From Planctomycetota bacterium (GTDB lineage Bacteria > Planctomycetota > UBA1135 > GCA-002686595): DNA of 64,000 nt. The stretch spans positions 244,190 to 308,189 of the forward strand of contig JAQXEK010000001.1 in NCBI GenBank assembly GCA_029250885.1, given 5' to 3'. The position numbers were made by a program, and so were the translations under genes. Shown piece after piece: positions 17,200 through 24,704 of the stretch (positions are counted from its first letter, which is position 1; each line of letters begins with the position of its first letter). The notes under the pieces were generated by a model that was not told where the DNA came from, did not search any database, and saw nothing but the letters and a program-made list of their open reading frames with translations.

Positions 17200-19404
17200 A
17201 TGACCCGCCTCCCTCAGTTCCTTGCGTCTTTACTTGCTGTTTTTGGGATCGGCATCCTTTCGAGTAGTGCCATGGGGCAGGTCGGTCCTGATGGCCAGCC
17301 CCTAAGCCGAGAGCAGATGTGGCGCGCGCCCACTTGGGAAGAGTGGGCTCGTCCCGTACTGATCAAATGGCAGCGCTCCTATGGCGATGCGGTACAGATT
17401 TCTAAGGAGACGGGGAAGCCAATCCTAGTCTGCGTCAACATGGACGGCGAGATTGCGTCCGAGCACTACGCCGGAATTCGCTATCGGGAAGAGGAGAGCG
17501 CGGCTCTGTTTGAGCCTTATGTCTGCGTGATTGCGTCGGTCTACAGGCACAACTCCAGGGATTACGATGCAAGCGGAGCTCGCATCGTCTGCCCGCGCTT
17601 CGGGACCGTGACCTGCGGTGAGCATATCGATGTAGAGCCGGGACTGTTTGACCAGTTCTTCGACGACACGCGGGTCGCCCCCCGTCACATCGCGGTGGAG
17701 CTTGACTCGACGGAAATGTACGACGTGTACTACGCCTTCGATACCGACTCGGTCTTCAAGCAAATCAAGGACGCTGTCATCGACCGCCCGACCAATCCCC
17801 CGCCTCCTGGGTACGGGGATCGATCGATCGTCGAGCGCGTCCAGAGCCTGGATGTGGTAGACCGCGAGGCGGTGGAGACGGCCTACCAGGCGGGTGACTT
17901 CGAGACGCGGAAGGAGATCCTTGGCGCGGCGGTCAAGCATGCGCGCTCCTCCCAAGTCGGAGTGATGCGACTGGCCCTGTTAGGACCGGACCTGGAGCTT
18001 CGGCAGATGGCTTGGGAGGGACTTACCCAGAACGCTGGCCAGCTGTCGGTTGGTGGGGGCGCCGTGGACCTGATCGCCGAGGCCCTTCGCTCGCCCATGG
18101 AGCAGAGCCAGCAAGATATGCTAATTGCCACCCTAAAGGAGATGGGCAAGCAGTCGTTTCGGGCCCGCCGCCTAGCCAAGGTCTACGCCGGTCTAGGCCA
18201 AGAGAGCACGATTCTGGACCGAAGCCTCTGGCAGGCCGCGCTCGGTAAGTTAGCACCAATGGGTGTGCCGCCGAAGATCACCGCACCCGAGGTGCAGCCG
18301 GATGAGCAAGATCCCAATGCCTTGGTCCGCCACGCAGTCGCGCTAATGTGTTTCGCGATGAACCAGGATCTAACTCCGGAGTTCGCCACTCTCTTGGTCT
18401 CGGACGCGCTTCGGTCCGCCGCCCTTGCCGGCTCTTTAGGAGCCACGGGGTGGGAGCTGCAATCGGTGATCGCCCTAGGTCGCTATCACAACGGCGACCG
18501 GGTCGGCGCTTACGCTAAGTCTGTGGACGTCGCCAAGGTGATTCCGCCCGGGGACACAAGCCCACTCGCCATGGCCATGATCGGCATGTTTGGAGAAGCC
18601 CGTCAGCAAGGTATCGCCCGCGCCATGCGCCGTCGCAACCCTTGGGCGCCTGAGTGGCTCACGGATATCCACACGGCCTACGGCATTCTGCTGCAACACC
18701 CGTACGGTTCCGCTGAGCACGCCATCGCAAACTTTGACTTCCTGACGGGTGTCGAGGCAACGGGTCACTCCGCTAGGTTTCTGGACCTTGCTATCGAGCG
18801 CTTCCCCGACTCCCCCGAGCTGCACTCTCGCTTGCGAACCCAACTGCTCAAGGACCGCATGGTTGACGCGCTGGATGGCGTAGAGGTGGTCTACGATCGC
18901 ATGCTCGCAGCTCCTGGCGCATCTCCAGTCTTGCGTTGGTACGCGGGCTATGCTTCGATCGCCGCGGCCGAGTCCCATCGGCGCGTCGGCAACCCGACCC
19001 AGGGTTCCCAGTCTTACCGACGGGCCATGGCGCACTTTACGATGGCCCTGGAGGTTGATGACTCCAACTCCGATGGTGCGGCACACCAAATTGCGATGGC
19101 CCAAGCTGGCATGGCCCGTATCGCCTACGAACGCAAGCAAGACACAGAGGCCCTCGATTGGATTCTTAGAAGCTTTGACACTTCCCCGGAATCTGCAGCC
19201 TCCCTGGATGGCATGACCTTTACCCCCGCAGGCACAGCCAGAGCCATTCTGGTCCGGCTGCGTGCCGGGAACCAAACCGACCAGGCCCAACAAATCGAGC
19301 AGGCCCTAGAGGCCCTAGGTCGCCTGGATCCCGCCCTTCTGGAGCTTCCAGAGTTCGAGCGTAGGGGCCCTGCGAGCCCGCTCGTGCCAGACCCTGCAAA
19401 GTAG
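17200..19404 (+). CDS. Exported thioredoxin-fold and repeat-containing protein
   Basis: The ATG at 17200 gives a good Sec signal peptide (RLPQFLASLLAVFGIGILSS, cut after SAMG). An earlier in-frame ATG at 17116 would add 28 hydrophobic residues. The 734-residue protein begins with a thioredoxin-like domain (about 35-200, with ISKETGKPILVCVNMDGEIA and VAPRHIAVELD). The usual CXXC is replaced by MDGE, so redox activity is unlikely there. The middle (about 210-350) looks like helical HEAT-type repeats (MRLALLGPDLELRQMAWEG), and the C-terminal third like TPR repeats. Such composite exported proteins are common in Planctomycetota and have no assigned function. A 430-base gene-free interval follows. 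Confidence 0.75.
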   Translation: MTRLPQFLASLLAVFGIGILSSSAMGQVGPDGQPLSREQMWRAPTWEEWARPVLIKWQRSYGDAVQISKETGKPILVCVNMDGEIASEHYAGIRYREEESAALFEPYVCVIASVYRHNSRDYDASGARIVCPRFGTVTCGEHIDVEPGLFDQFFDDTRVAPRHIAVELDSTEMYDVYYAFDTDSVFKQIKDAVIDRPTNPPPPGYGDRSIVERVQSLDVVDREAVETAYQAGDFETRKEILGAAVKHARSSQVGVMRLALLGPDLELRQMAWEGLTQNAGQLSVGGGAVDLIAEALRSPMEQSQQDMLIATLKEMGKQSFRARRLAKVYAGLGQESTILDRSLWQAALGKLAPMGVPPKITAPEVQPDEQDPNALVRHAVALMCFAMNQDLTPEFATLLVSDALRSAALAGSLGATGWELQSVIALGRYHNGDRVGAYAKSVDVAKVIPPGDTSPLAMAMIGMFGEARQQGIARAMRRRNPWAPEWLTDIHTAYGILLQHPYGSAEHAIANFDFLTGVEATGHSARFLDLAIERFPDSPELHSRLRTQLLKDRMVDALDGVEVVYDRMLAAPGASPVLRWYAGYASIAAAESHRRVGNPTQGSQSYRRAMAHFTMALEVDDSNSDGAAHQIAMAQAGMARIAYERKQDTEALDWILRSFDTSPESAASLDGMTFTPAGTARAILVRLRAGNQTDQAQQIEQALEALGRLDPALLELPEFERRGPASPLVPDPAK

Positions 19405-19832
19405 ACCTCATTTTGCTCTTCCTCTGGCCCCCTCGCCCCAGGATGACTGGAATCCTGGCAAGCAAACGAGATAGAAGCCTGGGAAGAGCATCTTCGCCCA
19501 ACGCCCTCGAACTTCCCATGAGAGCAGATAGGTTTTGGATAGGGCTGGGCCCTGATTCTAGCGCGTCGAATCCCATGGCCGATGAGGTCCTCAGCCGTGT
19601 TTGGTTCCAAGAAGCCGTGGGTTACGCGGGCGTGGAACTTCGCAACTTAGGCGTAGAGAAGTGCAACCAGCGCAGCACCTAAGGGTTAGCCCCAGGCATA
19701 TTCTGTGCGGACACAGCCACGGGGGAGACGGCTCAGCAGGGGGAGGTCAAGGGGCATGCAAGGCAAGGCCCTGCCTTAGGGCTTTGGTGCTTTTTCATTC
19801 AATCGGACTGCCAGCTCTGTGACAATAGGCAC
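19405..19832. other. 428-base gene-free interval, candidate structured RNA
   Basis: No convincing gene: the short frames here (for example 19413-19682) lack family resemblance, a ribosome site and normal coding composition. The interval contains complementary segments AACTTAGG (about 19645) and CCTAAG (about 19678), local CTGGG/CCCAG pairing, and the terminator-like hairpin at 19764-19795 listed separately. This combination would fit either a long 3' untranslated region or a small RNA of about 200-250 nt ending near 19795. I could not match it to 6S, SRP, tmRNA or RNase P RNA by their conserved cores. Confidence 0.3.
19764..19795 (+). terminator. Rho-independent-like terminator upstream of slyX
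   Basis: CAAGGCCCT (19764-19772), loop GCCTT, AGGGCTTTG (19778-19786) make a nine-pair stem with one G-U pair. It is followed four bases later by five Ts (19791-19795). It would end plus-strand transcripts arriving from the exported-protein gene or from an RNA encoded in the preceding interval. Confidence 0.5.
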
Positions 19833-20048
19833 ATGTCAGGTAAACCAAACGAAGTGGTCGAGCTGGAAATGAAGCTTGCCTTCCTTGAGCGCACGGTAGA
19901 AGTGCAGAACGAAGTCATCCTTGAGCAGGGGGCGGAACTACAGTCCCTCACTGCGCGGCTCGCTCGGCTAGAGACACGCGCAAAGGCAGACGAGTCGGGC
20001 GCCGCAGAAGGCCTTAGGCCCCACGACGATCCTCCTCCGCACTACTAG
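19833..20048 (+). CDS. slyX: SlyX family protein
   Basis: A 71-residue protein with the SlyX signature: an N-terminal coiled coil (VELEMKLAFLERTVEVQNEV, then heptads to about residue 50) and the family's C-terminal PPHY. Length matches the E. coli protein (72). SlyX is a small dimeric or trimeric coiled-coil protein of unknown biochemical role, genetically linked to lysis and to the prolyl isomerase SlyD. An FKBP protein is encoded elsewhere in this window (55.6 kb) but not adjacent. It stands alone, convergent with tldE, 26 bases away. Confidence 0.85.
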   Translation: MSGKPNEVVELEMKLAFLERTVEVQNEVILEQGAELQSLTARLARLETRAKADESGAAEGLRPHDDPPPHY

Positions 20049-20073
20049 CTCTAAGGCTAAAGGCGCAAGGCGT

Positions 20074-21429
20074 TTAGCTTGCGGTCCCCGTGACCGAGAT
20101 CCCATTGACTAGGATCCAAGGGGCTACGTACTGACCACAGTAGGGCCTGGGGTCTTTCGTCAGGCCTTGAATGCTCTTGATCATCTCAAAGAAGTTGCCT
20201 GCAATCATCGTCTCGGACAAGGCGTACTTGTACTGCCCGTCTTCGTAGTAGTGGCTTCCTTTGGCGATGCCCGAAAAGTCTCCCGTCAAGGGATCGACAT
20301 TGCCACTAAAGCGCTCCACAACCACAAGCCGGTCGGCTGCCTCTAGGAGCTCTCGTTTTGTTGCCTTGCCGCCGCTGACTTCCAGAGTGTGGAATCCTCC
20401 GGCGTGGCCAGTGGACTTGGTCCCGCGCTTTTTGGCGGTATAGGTCGAGTCCACGTGAGCACTGAGCACTCCATCCTCAATGATCGTTAGCGGCTGGGTG
20501 GGCACCCCTTCGGAGTCGTAGGGAGATGCGCCCATGAGTTGGGTATTGTGAGCTGAATCCTTTAAGGTGAAGCTAGGAGAGGCTACCAGGTCCCCCAGAC
20601 TATTCTCCCACAGCGACTTGCCGTCCATTAGCTGGGCACCACCGACGTGGTAGCCGATCGGCTGGAGTACCAGGCTGGATACGACGCCTGGCGAGAGCAT
20701 TACGTGGCCCTTGTAGCTTGGACAGGTGCTTGGCCCAAAGCTGGCCAAGATGCTTGCTACGAGTTTCTCAGCGGTGTCCTTGGCCAAGTCTATGGCCCCG
20801 TCCCATTTCCACGAGCTTCCCGAGAGGTAGTCGAAGGAGGTGGTCTCAGTCTCGGTCTTGCCCAACCCCATCAGGGTCCAATCGAGTCGCGTGATCCGAT
20901 CGGTGCGGGACAGCCCGTTACTGTTAACTAGAGCTTCGTAGTACTTGGTGACCTCCACCTGACCGCCGTCGAGGCTGATCCGGGCATCGGCCTTCGCCAC
21001 GGCAATAAAATCGGCAGCCAGGTCGTGGAGCTCCGGGGCCGTAAGTTCGGCGAGGTGTTGGTCAAAGCGGCCGGGGACGTCTTGGGTGGGGCCGTCCGGG
21101 GGAAGCGAAAGGTGCTCGTCCTCCAGGGAGAAACTAGCCAAGGCAATCGCGCGCTGGGCCGTATCCTTGAGGGCATCTGCGCCTAGATCGTTCGTGGAAG
21201 CCGTGCCCTTCTTGCCCTTGCAGTAGACCTTTAGCGAGAGGGTCAGGGTCCCGTTGGTTGAAGTGCACGTGAAGTCGTTCTTCTCGTAGCGCACCTTGGT
21301 CTCTTCCGCCCCCCGTGAGGTTACTTGGGCCTCGTCGGCACCTTGGCTAAGGGCTTCGCGCAGAAGATCCGAAGCACGCTCCAGAAGCAGTTCACAGGAG
21401 ATCGGAGGGCCGGTTTGGACGGAGCTCAC
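20074..21429 (-). CDS. pmbA: TldE/PmbA family protein (partner of TldD)
   Basis: A 451-residue member of the TldD/PmbA (U62) family. I chose the GTG at 21429 because GTG and the TldD stop share GTGA, and a strong GGAGG site sits six bases before it. The longer frame upstream to 21528 is tldD sequence read in another phase. The fold is recognisable by RTDRITRLDWTLMGLGKTE, HVMLSPGVVSSLVLQPIGYHV and the C-terminal GNFFEMIKSIQGLTKDPRPYCG. It lacks the HEXXXH motif present in TldD, as expected for TldE. TldD and TldE form a heterodimeric zinc protease that degrades unfolded peptides and matures microcin B17-type peptides. No modified-peptide precursor is visible nearby. Confidence 0.93.
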   Translation of the reverse strand: MSSVQTGPPISCELLLERASDLLREALSQGADEAQVTSRGAEETKVRYEKNDFTCTSTNGTLTLSLKVYCKGKKGTASTNDLGADALKDTAQRAIALASFSLEDEHLSLPPDGPTQDVPGRFDQHLAELTAPELHDLAADFIAVAKADARISLDGGQVEVTKYYEALVNSNGLSRTDRITRLDWTLMGLGKTETETTSFDYLSGSSWKWDGAIDLAKDTAEKLVASILASFGPSTCPSYKGHVMLSPGVVSSLVLQPIGYHVGGAQLMDGKSLWENSLGDLVASPSFTLKDSAHNTQLMGASPYDSEGVPTQPLTIIEDGVLSAHVDSTYTAKKRGTKSTGHAGGFHTLEVSGGKATKRELLEAADRLVVVERFSGNVDPLTGDFSGIAKGSHYYEDGQYKYALSETMIAGNFFEMIKSIQGLTKDPRPYCGQYVAPWILVNGISVTGTAS

Positions 21430-22814
21430 TGACGACCTCCTAGGGTAATGTCGCAGCGGACATAGGGGCCGCCGGCATCGACCTTGGCGGGCTGCCATTT
21501 GCCGCAGTAGCCCGCGCCAAGATCCCATTTGAACTCAGAGCTGACCGCATCCACGGTTCCCAAAACATCAAAGGCAACGCCCGAGATGGTGGCCTCTTTG
21601 AACTTTTGGCCCAGCTTCCCGTCCTTGATCTCAACGGCATAGTCGGTACCAAACATGAATTCGCCGGTTGCGTCCGCTTGGCCGGAGCCAGCACCCACAA
21701 GAAGGAAGCCCTTCTTGGTGGTCTCGACCATCTGCTCGAAGCTGGTCTCACCAGGACTGATGTAGGTGTTTCGCATGCGAATCAAGGGCTCGTCATGATA
21801 GAGCCACGCCCTAGCGTTGCCCGTGGGCTGCACATCAAAGTGGGCAGCAGACTCACGATTGTGGAGGTAGCTCTTGAAGATGCCGTCTTCGATAATGACG
21901 GTGTTCTCGGTGGGGACGCCCTCGTCGTCGAAGGTCATCAGTCCCCCGGGGTTTGGTCCGAATTCGGCTGCGCCGGAGTCGCAGAGGGTGACTAAGTCTG
22001 TAGCAACCCGCTGTCCGATCTTCCCTGCCGCAACGGAGCCAGACATGACAAAGTCGGCCTCGACCGTGTGGCCAATCGCTTCGTGGCTTAGGAGTCCAAC
22101 GACGCTAGGCTCAAGGATCACCTTGGTCTTTCCGCCAGGAAGGTGGGGTGCACCCAAGAGGTCCACCGCGCTGCGCGCCGTGTCTTCGATGATGGCGCCA
22201 GCCTTGTGGTGGTTGAATAGGCAGTCCCAGCCACCTGTGACCCCAAGCGATGTGTGGCCGATGTTCTGTTCGCCATCTTTGCTGGCGAAGGCGACCAAGC
22301 GCAGTTCTGGACGAACTAACTTCTGGGATACGGAAGCTCCGTCTGTGGTGACCACGACCTTGTCCTCGAAAATCTCCCGATAGCTCGCTCGAGCGGTATG
22401 AATCTCGGTGGCCCGACCGGCTGCTTCACGCTCCATGCTGACCATGGCACTAAGCTTCTCCTCGAGGGGGCGGGCCATAAGCTCATCGTATCCCGGAAGA
22501 GTAACTTCCCCTTTGGCGAGGGTGACTGTGGGCAGATCGGGGATCTTCTTAGTCTGGACCTTGGCGATCGCGACCGCATTTGCCCTTGCGGTATCAATTG
22601 CCGCCTCTATCGCACCAGTCGAGGTGTCTACGGTACTTGCAAATCCCCATGAGCCGCCCTCAAGTACGCGGACCCCAATGCCTCCGGTGACGGAAGAGTT
22701 TGCCACATCTACACGGCCCTTCTGCACGGTGAAGTCGTTAAGTAGACGGCGGTGATACCGCAGCTCCACCCAGCCAGACTGCTGGGCAAGAATCGATTCG
22801 AGGTGGGATCTCAT
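21426..22814 (-). CDS. tldD: TldD family zinc metalloprotease
   Basis: A 462-residue protein of normal family length. The active-site helix is HEAIGHTVEADF (residues 244-255), giving the HEXXXH zinc motif plus the following glutamate. The C-terminal region holds the family's ETSFEQMVETTKKGFLLVGAGSG and YAVEIKDGKLGQ segments. TldD is the catalytic subunit of the TldD/TldE protease. The tldE start overlaps its stop by four bases. Upstream, the RNB ribonuclease gene ends 21 bases before its start, so the three form one minus-strand operon. This nuclease-protease linkage may reflect shared growth control rather than a common pathway. Confidence 0.94.
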   Translation of the reverse strand: MRSHLESILAQQSGWVELRYHRRLLNDFTVQKGRVDVANSSVTGGIGVRVLEGGSWGFASTVDTSTGAIEAAIDTARANAVAIAKVQTKKIPDLPTVTLAKGEVTLPGYDELMARPLEEKLSAMVSMEREAAGRATEIHTARASYREIFEDKVVVTTDGASVSQKLVRPELRLVAFASKDGEQNIGHTSLGVTGGWDCLFNHHKAGAIIEDTARSAVDLLGAPHLPGGKTKVILEPSVVGLLSHEAIGHTVEADFVMSGSVAAGKIGQRVATDLVTLCDSGAAEFGPNPGGLMTFDDEGVPTENTVIIEDGIFKSYLHNRESAAHFDVQPTGNARAWLYHDEPLIRMRNTYISPGETSFEQMVETTKKGFLLVGAGSGQADATGEFMFGTDYAVEIKDGKLGQKFKEATISGVAFDVLGTVDAVSSEFKWDLGAGYCGKWQPAKVDAGGPYVRCDITLGGRQ

Positions 22815-22835
22815 ACTGAGTTTTCGTGTTGGGTG

Positions 22836-24626
22836 CTAAGTGGCCAAGGCCAGCATGACTTGGAGCTTAAGGAAATCGACATCTTCCACAAGAATGCGAA
22901 TCGGGTAGCCTTCGCTAAAAGAGAGCAGCCGTTTGCCTTGTTGAATAGTGAGTGTGGAGCCTTCGCACTTGGGACGGTCGCCAATACTGCGAGAGGGGAG
23001 GAAGCCAGTGACGTTGAGGCCGACGAGCTCGATCTCCATGCCCGCGCGGTTGACCCTGATCACCTTGGCCTCCAGGGTGTCGCCAATTTTGGGCTCCATA
23101 AACTGGCAAACTTTGAGATCGAAGATCGCCCGCTCGGCCATTTCCGCAAAGTTGGCTTGGTGCGAAGCGTGGGTTGCAGTGGTGTTCAGTTCCAACAGCA
23201 TCCCCTCGCCCTTTAGCTGTGTGATCGCCTGCTCATCCTCAGTAAGGACCGCATGTAGCCAGCGGTGGACAATGAGGTCCGGGTAGCGGCGGATAGGGGA
23301 GGTGAAGTGCAGGTACGCCTTGCGCGCAAGGCCCCAGTGCTCGGCCACATCCTCGTGATCCTTGACCTCGTAGACCGCCTTCTCAACCAGGCCCATGATG
23401 CGCTGAACCAGAGCCTCGGCGTTGGCTCGCTTGCGGGCGAGCCGAATCATGCGGCCGATGTCCCTACCGGTAAGTCGCTGCTTTTTAGGCACGCGAATCC
23501 CAATCTTGTCCAGCATCGCCATGACCTGCTCGGCCTCCTCAGGATCCTTCTCCGGGTGAACCCGGTAGATGGTAGGCAGGCCCTGCTTCACAAAGAAATC
23601 ACCGACGGCCTGGTTGGCGGCAAGGGCAGTCTCCTCGATCAGGGTTTGAGAGAAATACTTGGGGGAGAAGTAGATCTCAACCGGCTCGTGCTTGTCATCA
23701 AAGCGAAAGCGCTTCTCCTTGCTTTGCATGCGCAGGGAGCCCTTGGCGTCGCGCAGAGCTTGCTGCTTACGGGTCCACGTGCGGAAGTGCTCTAAAGTCG
23801 GCTTGAGGAAGGCAATCGCTTCGGTCTCATCGTTTTGCTCGCCATCTAGCAGCTCCTGGATCACTCGATAGGTCGTGCGTTTCTTGCTGCGGATGACACT
23901 CTTAGAGAAGCTGGAGGCAGTCCGTTCGCCGTGCTTGTCAAACTCCATAAAGACGGAGAACGCAAGTCGGTCCTGGTCGGGTACCAGGGAGCAGAGCCCG
24001 TTCGAGAGCTCTTCGGGCAACATGGGGACCACCTGATCGGCAAGGTAAACGCTTGTTCCCCTAGTCAGTGCCTCATCGTCAAGGATCGAACCTTCGCGCA
24101 CGTAGTGACTGACATCCGCAATGTGAACGCCCAGCCTAAACCCGCCTTCGCCAATGGGCTCAATCTGTACCGCGTCATCGTAATCCTTCGCGTCGGCGCC
24201 ATCGATCGTAAAAATTAGCTGGTCACGGAGATCAAGTCGGCCCTTTAAGTCATCCGGTCTGGGGTTTGCAGGCAGGTCTTGAGTCTCCCCGAGAACGTCA
24301 TCGGGGAAGATGGTCCGGAGCCGGAACGAGCGAAGGATGCCAAGCTCTTCGGAGTTGGAGTCCCGATAGCAGTCCGGGCCCGTATCCATAGGACCAAAGC
24401 CGGGAGGACGATTCGATATGCGGCCAGGGGTATTGGCTTCGAGTGGGGGAAGCGCGGCGAGCTCCTCCTCAGTCAATTCGTACTCTTCGTCGTCTCCGGA
24501 GAGGAGCGTCCAGCCCTTCTCCTCTTCGGGGCTCTCTGGAGTTGGTTCCGGAGACGCATCGCCTTGGGTAGCCTTACGGAGGGCGTCAAAACTGCCGAAG
24601 CTACCACCAGAATCTTTCAAGCTCAT
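22836..24626 (-). CDS. RNB-domain 3'-5' exoribonuclease (RNase II/R family) without N-terminal cold-shock domains
   Basis: A 596-residue protein. The RNB catalytic domain starts near residue 130 with the metal-binding aspartates in FTIDGADAKDYDDAV and continues through GVHIADVSHYVREGS, YLADQVVPMLPEELSNGLCSL and HFTSPIRRYPDLIVHRWL. A C-terminal S1 domain is at about 510-585 (GDTLEAKVIRVNRAGMEIEL). RNase R and RNase II normally carry two cold-shock domains ahead of RNB. Here the first 125 residues are acidic and low-complexity and carry none, so the RNA entry route would differ. The ATG at 24626 is preferred to one four codons upstream. A 13-pair stem-loop lies 17-48 bases before it (24643-24674) and may control expression. 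Confidence 0.9.
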   Translation of the reverse strand: MSLKDSGGSFGSFDALRKATQGDASPEPTPESPEEEKGWTLLSGDDEEYELTEEELAALPPLEANTPGRISNRPPGFGPMDTGPDCYRDSNSEELGILRSFRLRTIFPDDVLGETQDLPANPRPDDLKGRLDLRDQLIFTIDGADAKDYDDAVQIEPIGEGGFRLGVHIADVSHYVREGSILDDEALTRGTSVYLADQVVPMLPEELSNGLCSLVPDQDRLAFSVFMEFDKHGERTASSFSKSVIRSKKRTTYRVIQELLDGEQNDETEAIAFLKPTLEHFRTWTRKQQALRDAKGSLRMQSKEKRFRFDDKHEPVEIYFSPKYFSQTLIEETALAANQAVGDFFVKQGLPTIYRVHPEKDPEEAEQVMAMLDKIGIRVPKKQRLTGRDIGRMIRLARKRANAEALVQRIMGLVEKAVYEVKDHEDVAEHWGLARKAYLHFTSPIRRYPDLIVHRWLHAVLTEDEQAITQLKGEGMLLELNTTATHASHQANFAEMAERAIFDLKVCQFMEPKIGDTLEAKVIRVNRAGMEIELVGLNVTGFLPSRSIGDRPKCEGSTLTIQQGKRLLSFSEGYPIRILVEDVDFLKLQVMLALAT

Positions 24627-24642
24627 GGGGATAAGCATAGCA

Positions 24643-24674
24643 GCGCGAGACTCTTAATTCGAAGAGTCCCGCGC
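24643..24674 (-). promoter_or_regulatory. Stem-loop between the FG-GAP gene and the RNB nuclease gene
   Basis: GCGCG-A-GACTCTT (24643-24655), loop AATTCG, AAGAGTC-C-CGCGC (24662-24674): 13 pairs with one A/C mismatch. It lies after the FG-GAP gene stop and 17 bases upstream of the nuclease ATG. With no U-run on the minus strand it is not a classic terminator. It could be a leader hairpin or a factor-dependent end. Confidence 0.55.
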
Positions 24675-24704
24675 CGCGGTTTTCTGTCTTTCGAGACGGT
24701 CGCT

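Noticed and set aside
18475..19293. Minus-strand frame of 272 codons opposite the thioredoxin-like gene
   Set aside because: No family features; it is a shadow of a gene with strong coding signal.
19413..19682. 89-codon frame after the thioredoxin-like gene
   Set aside because: Atypical composition and competing open frames on both strands; better explained as non-coding.
19540..19700. Considered tmRNA, 6S or tRNA-like sequence (GGGCCCTGATTC, TCGAATCCC)
   Set aside because: The matches are short and out of order. No acceptor stem, tag frame or 6S closing stem can be drawn.
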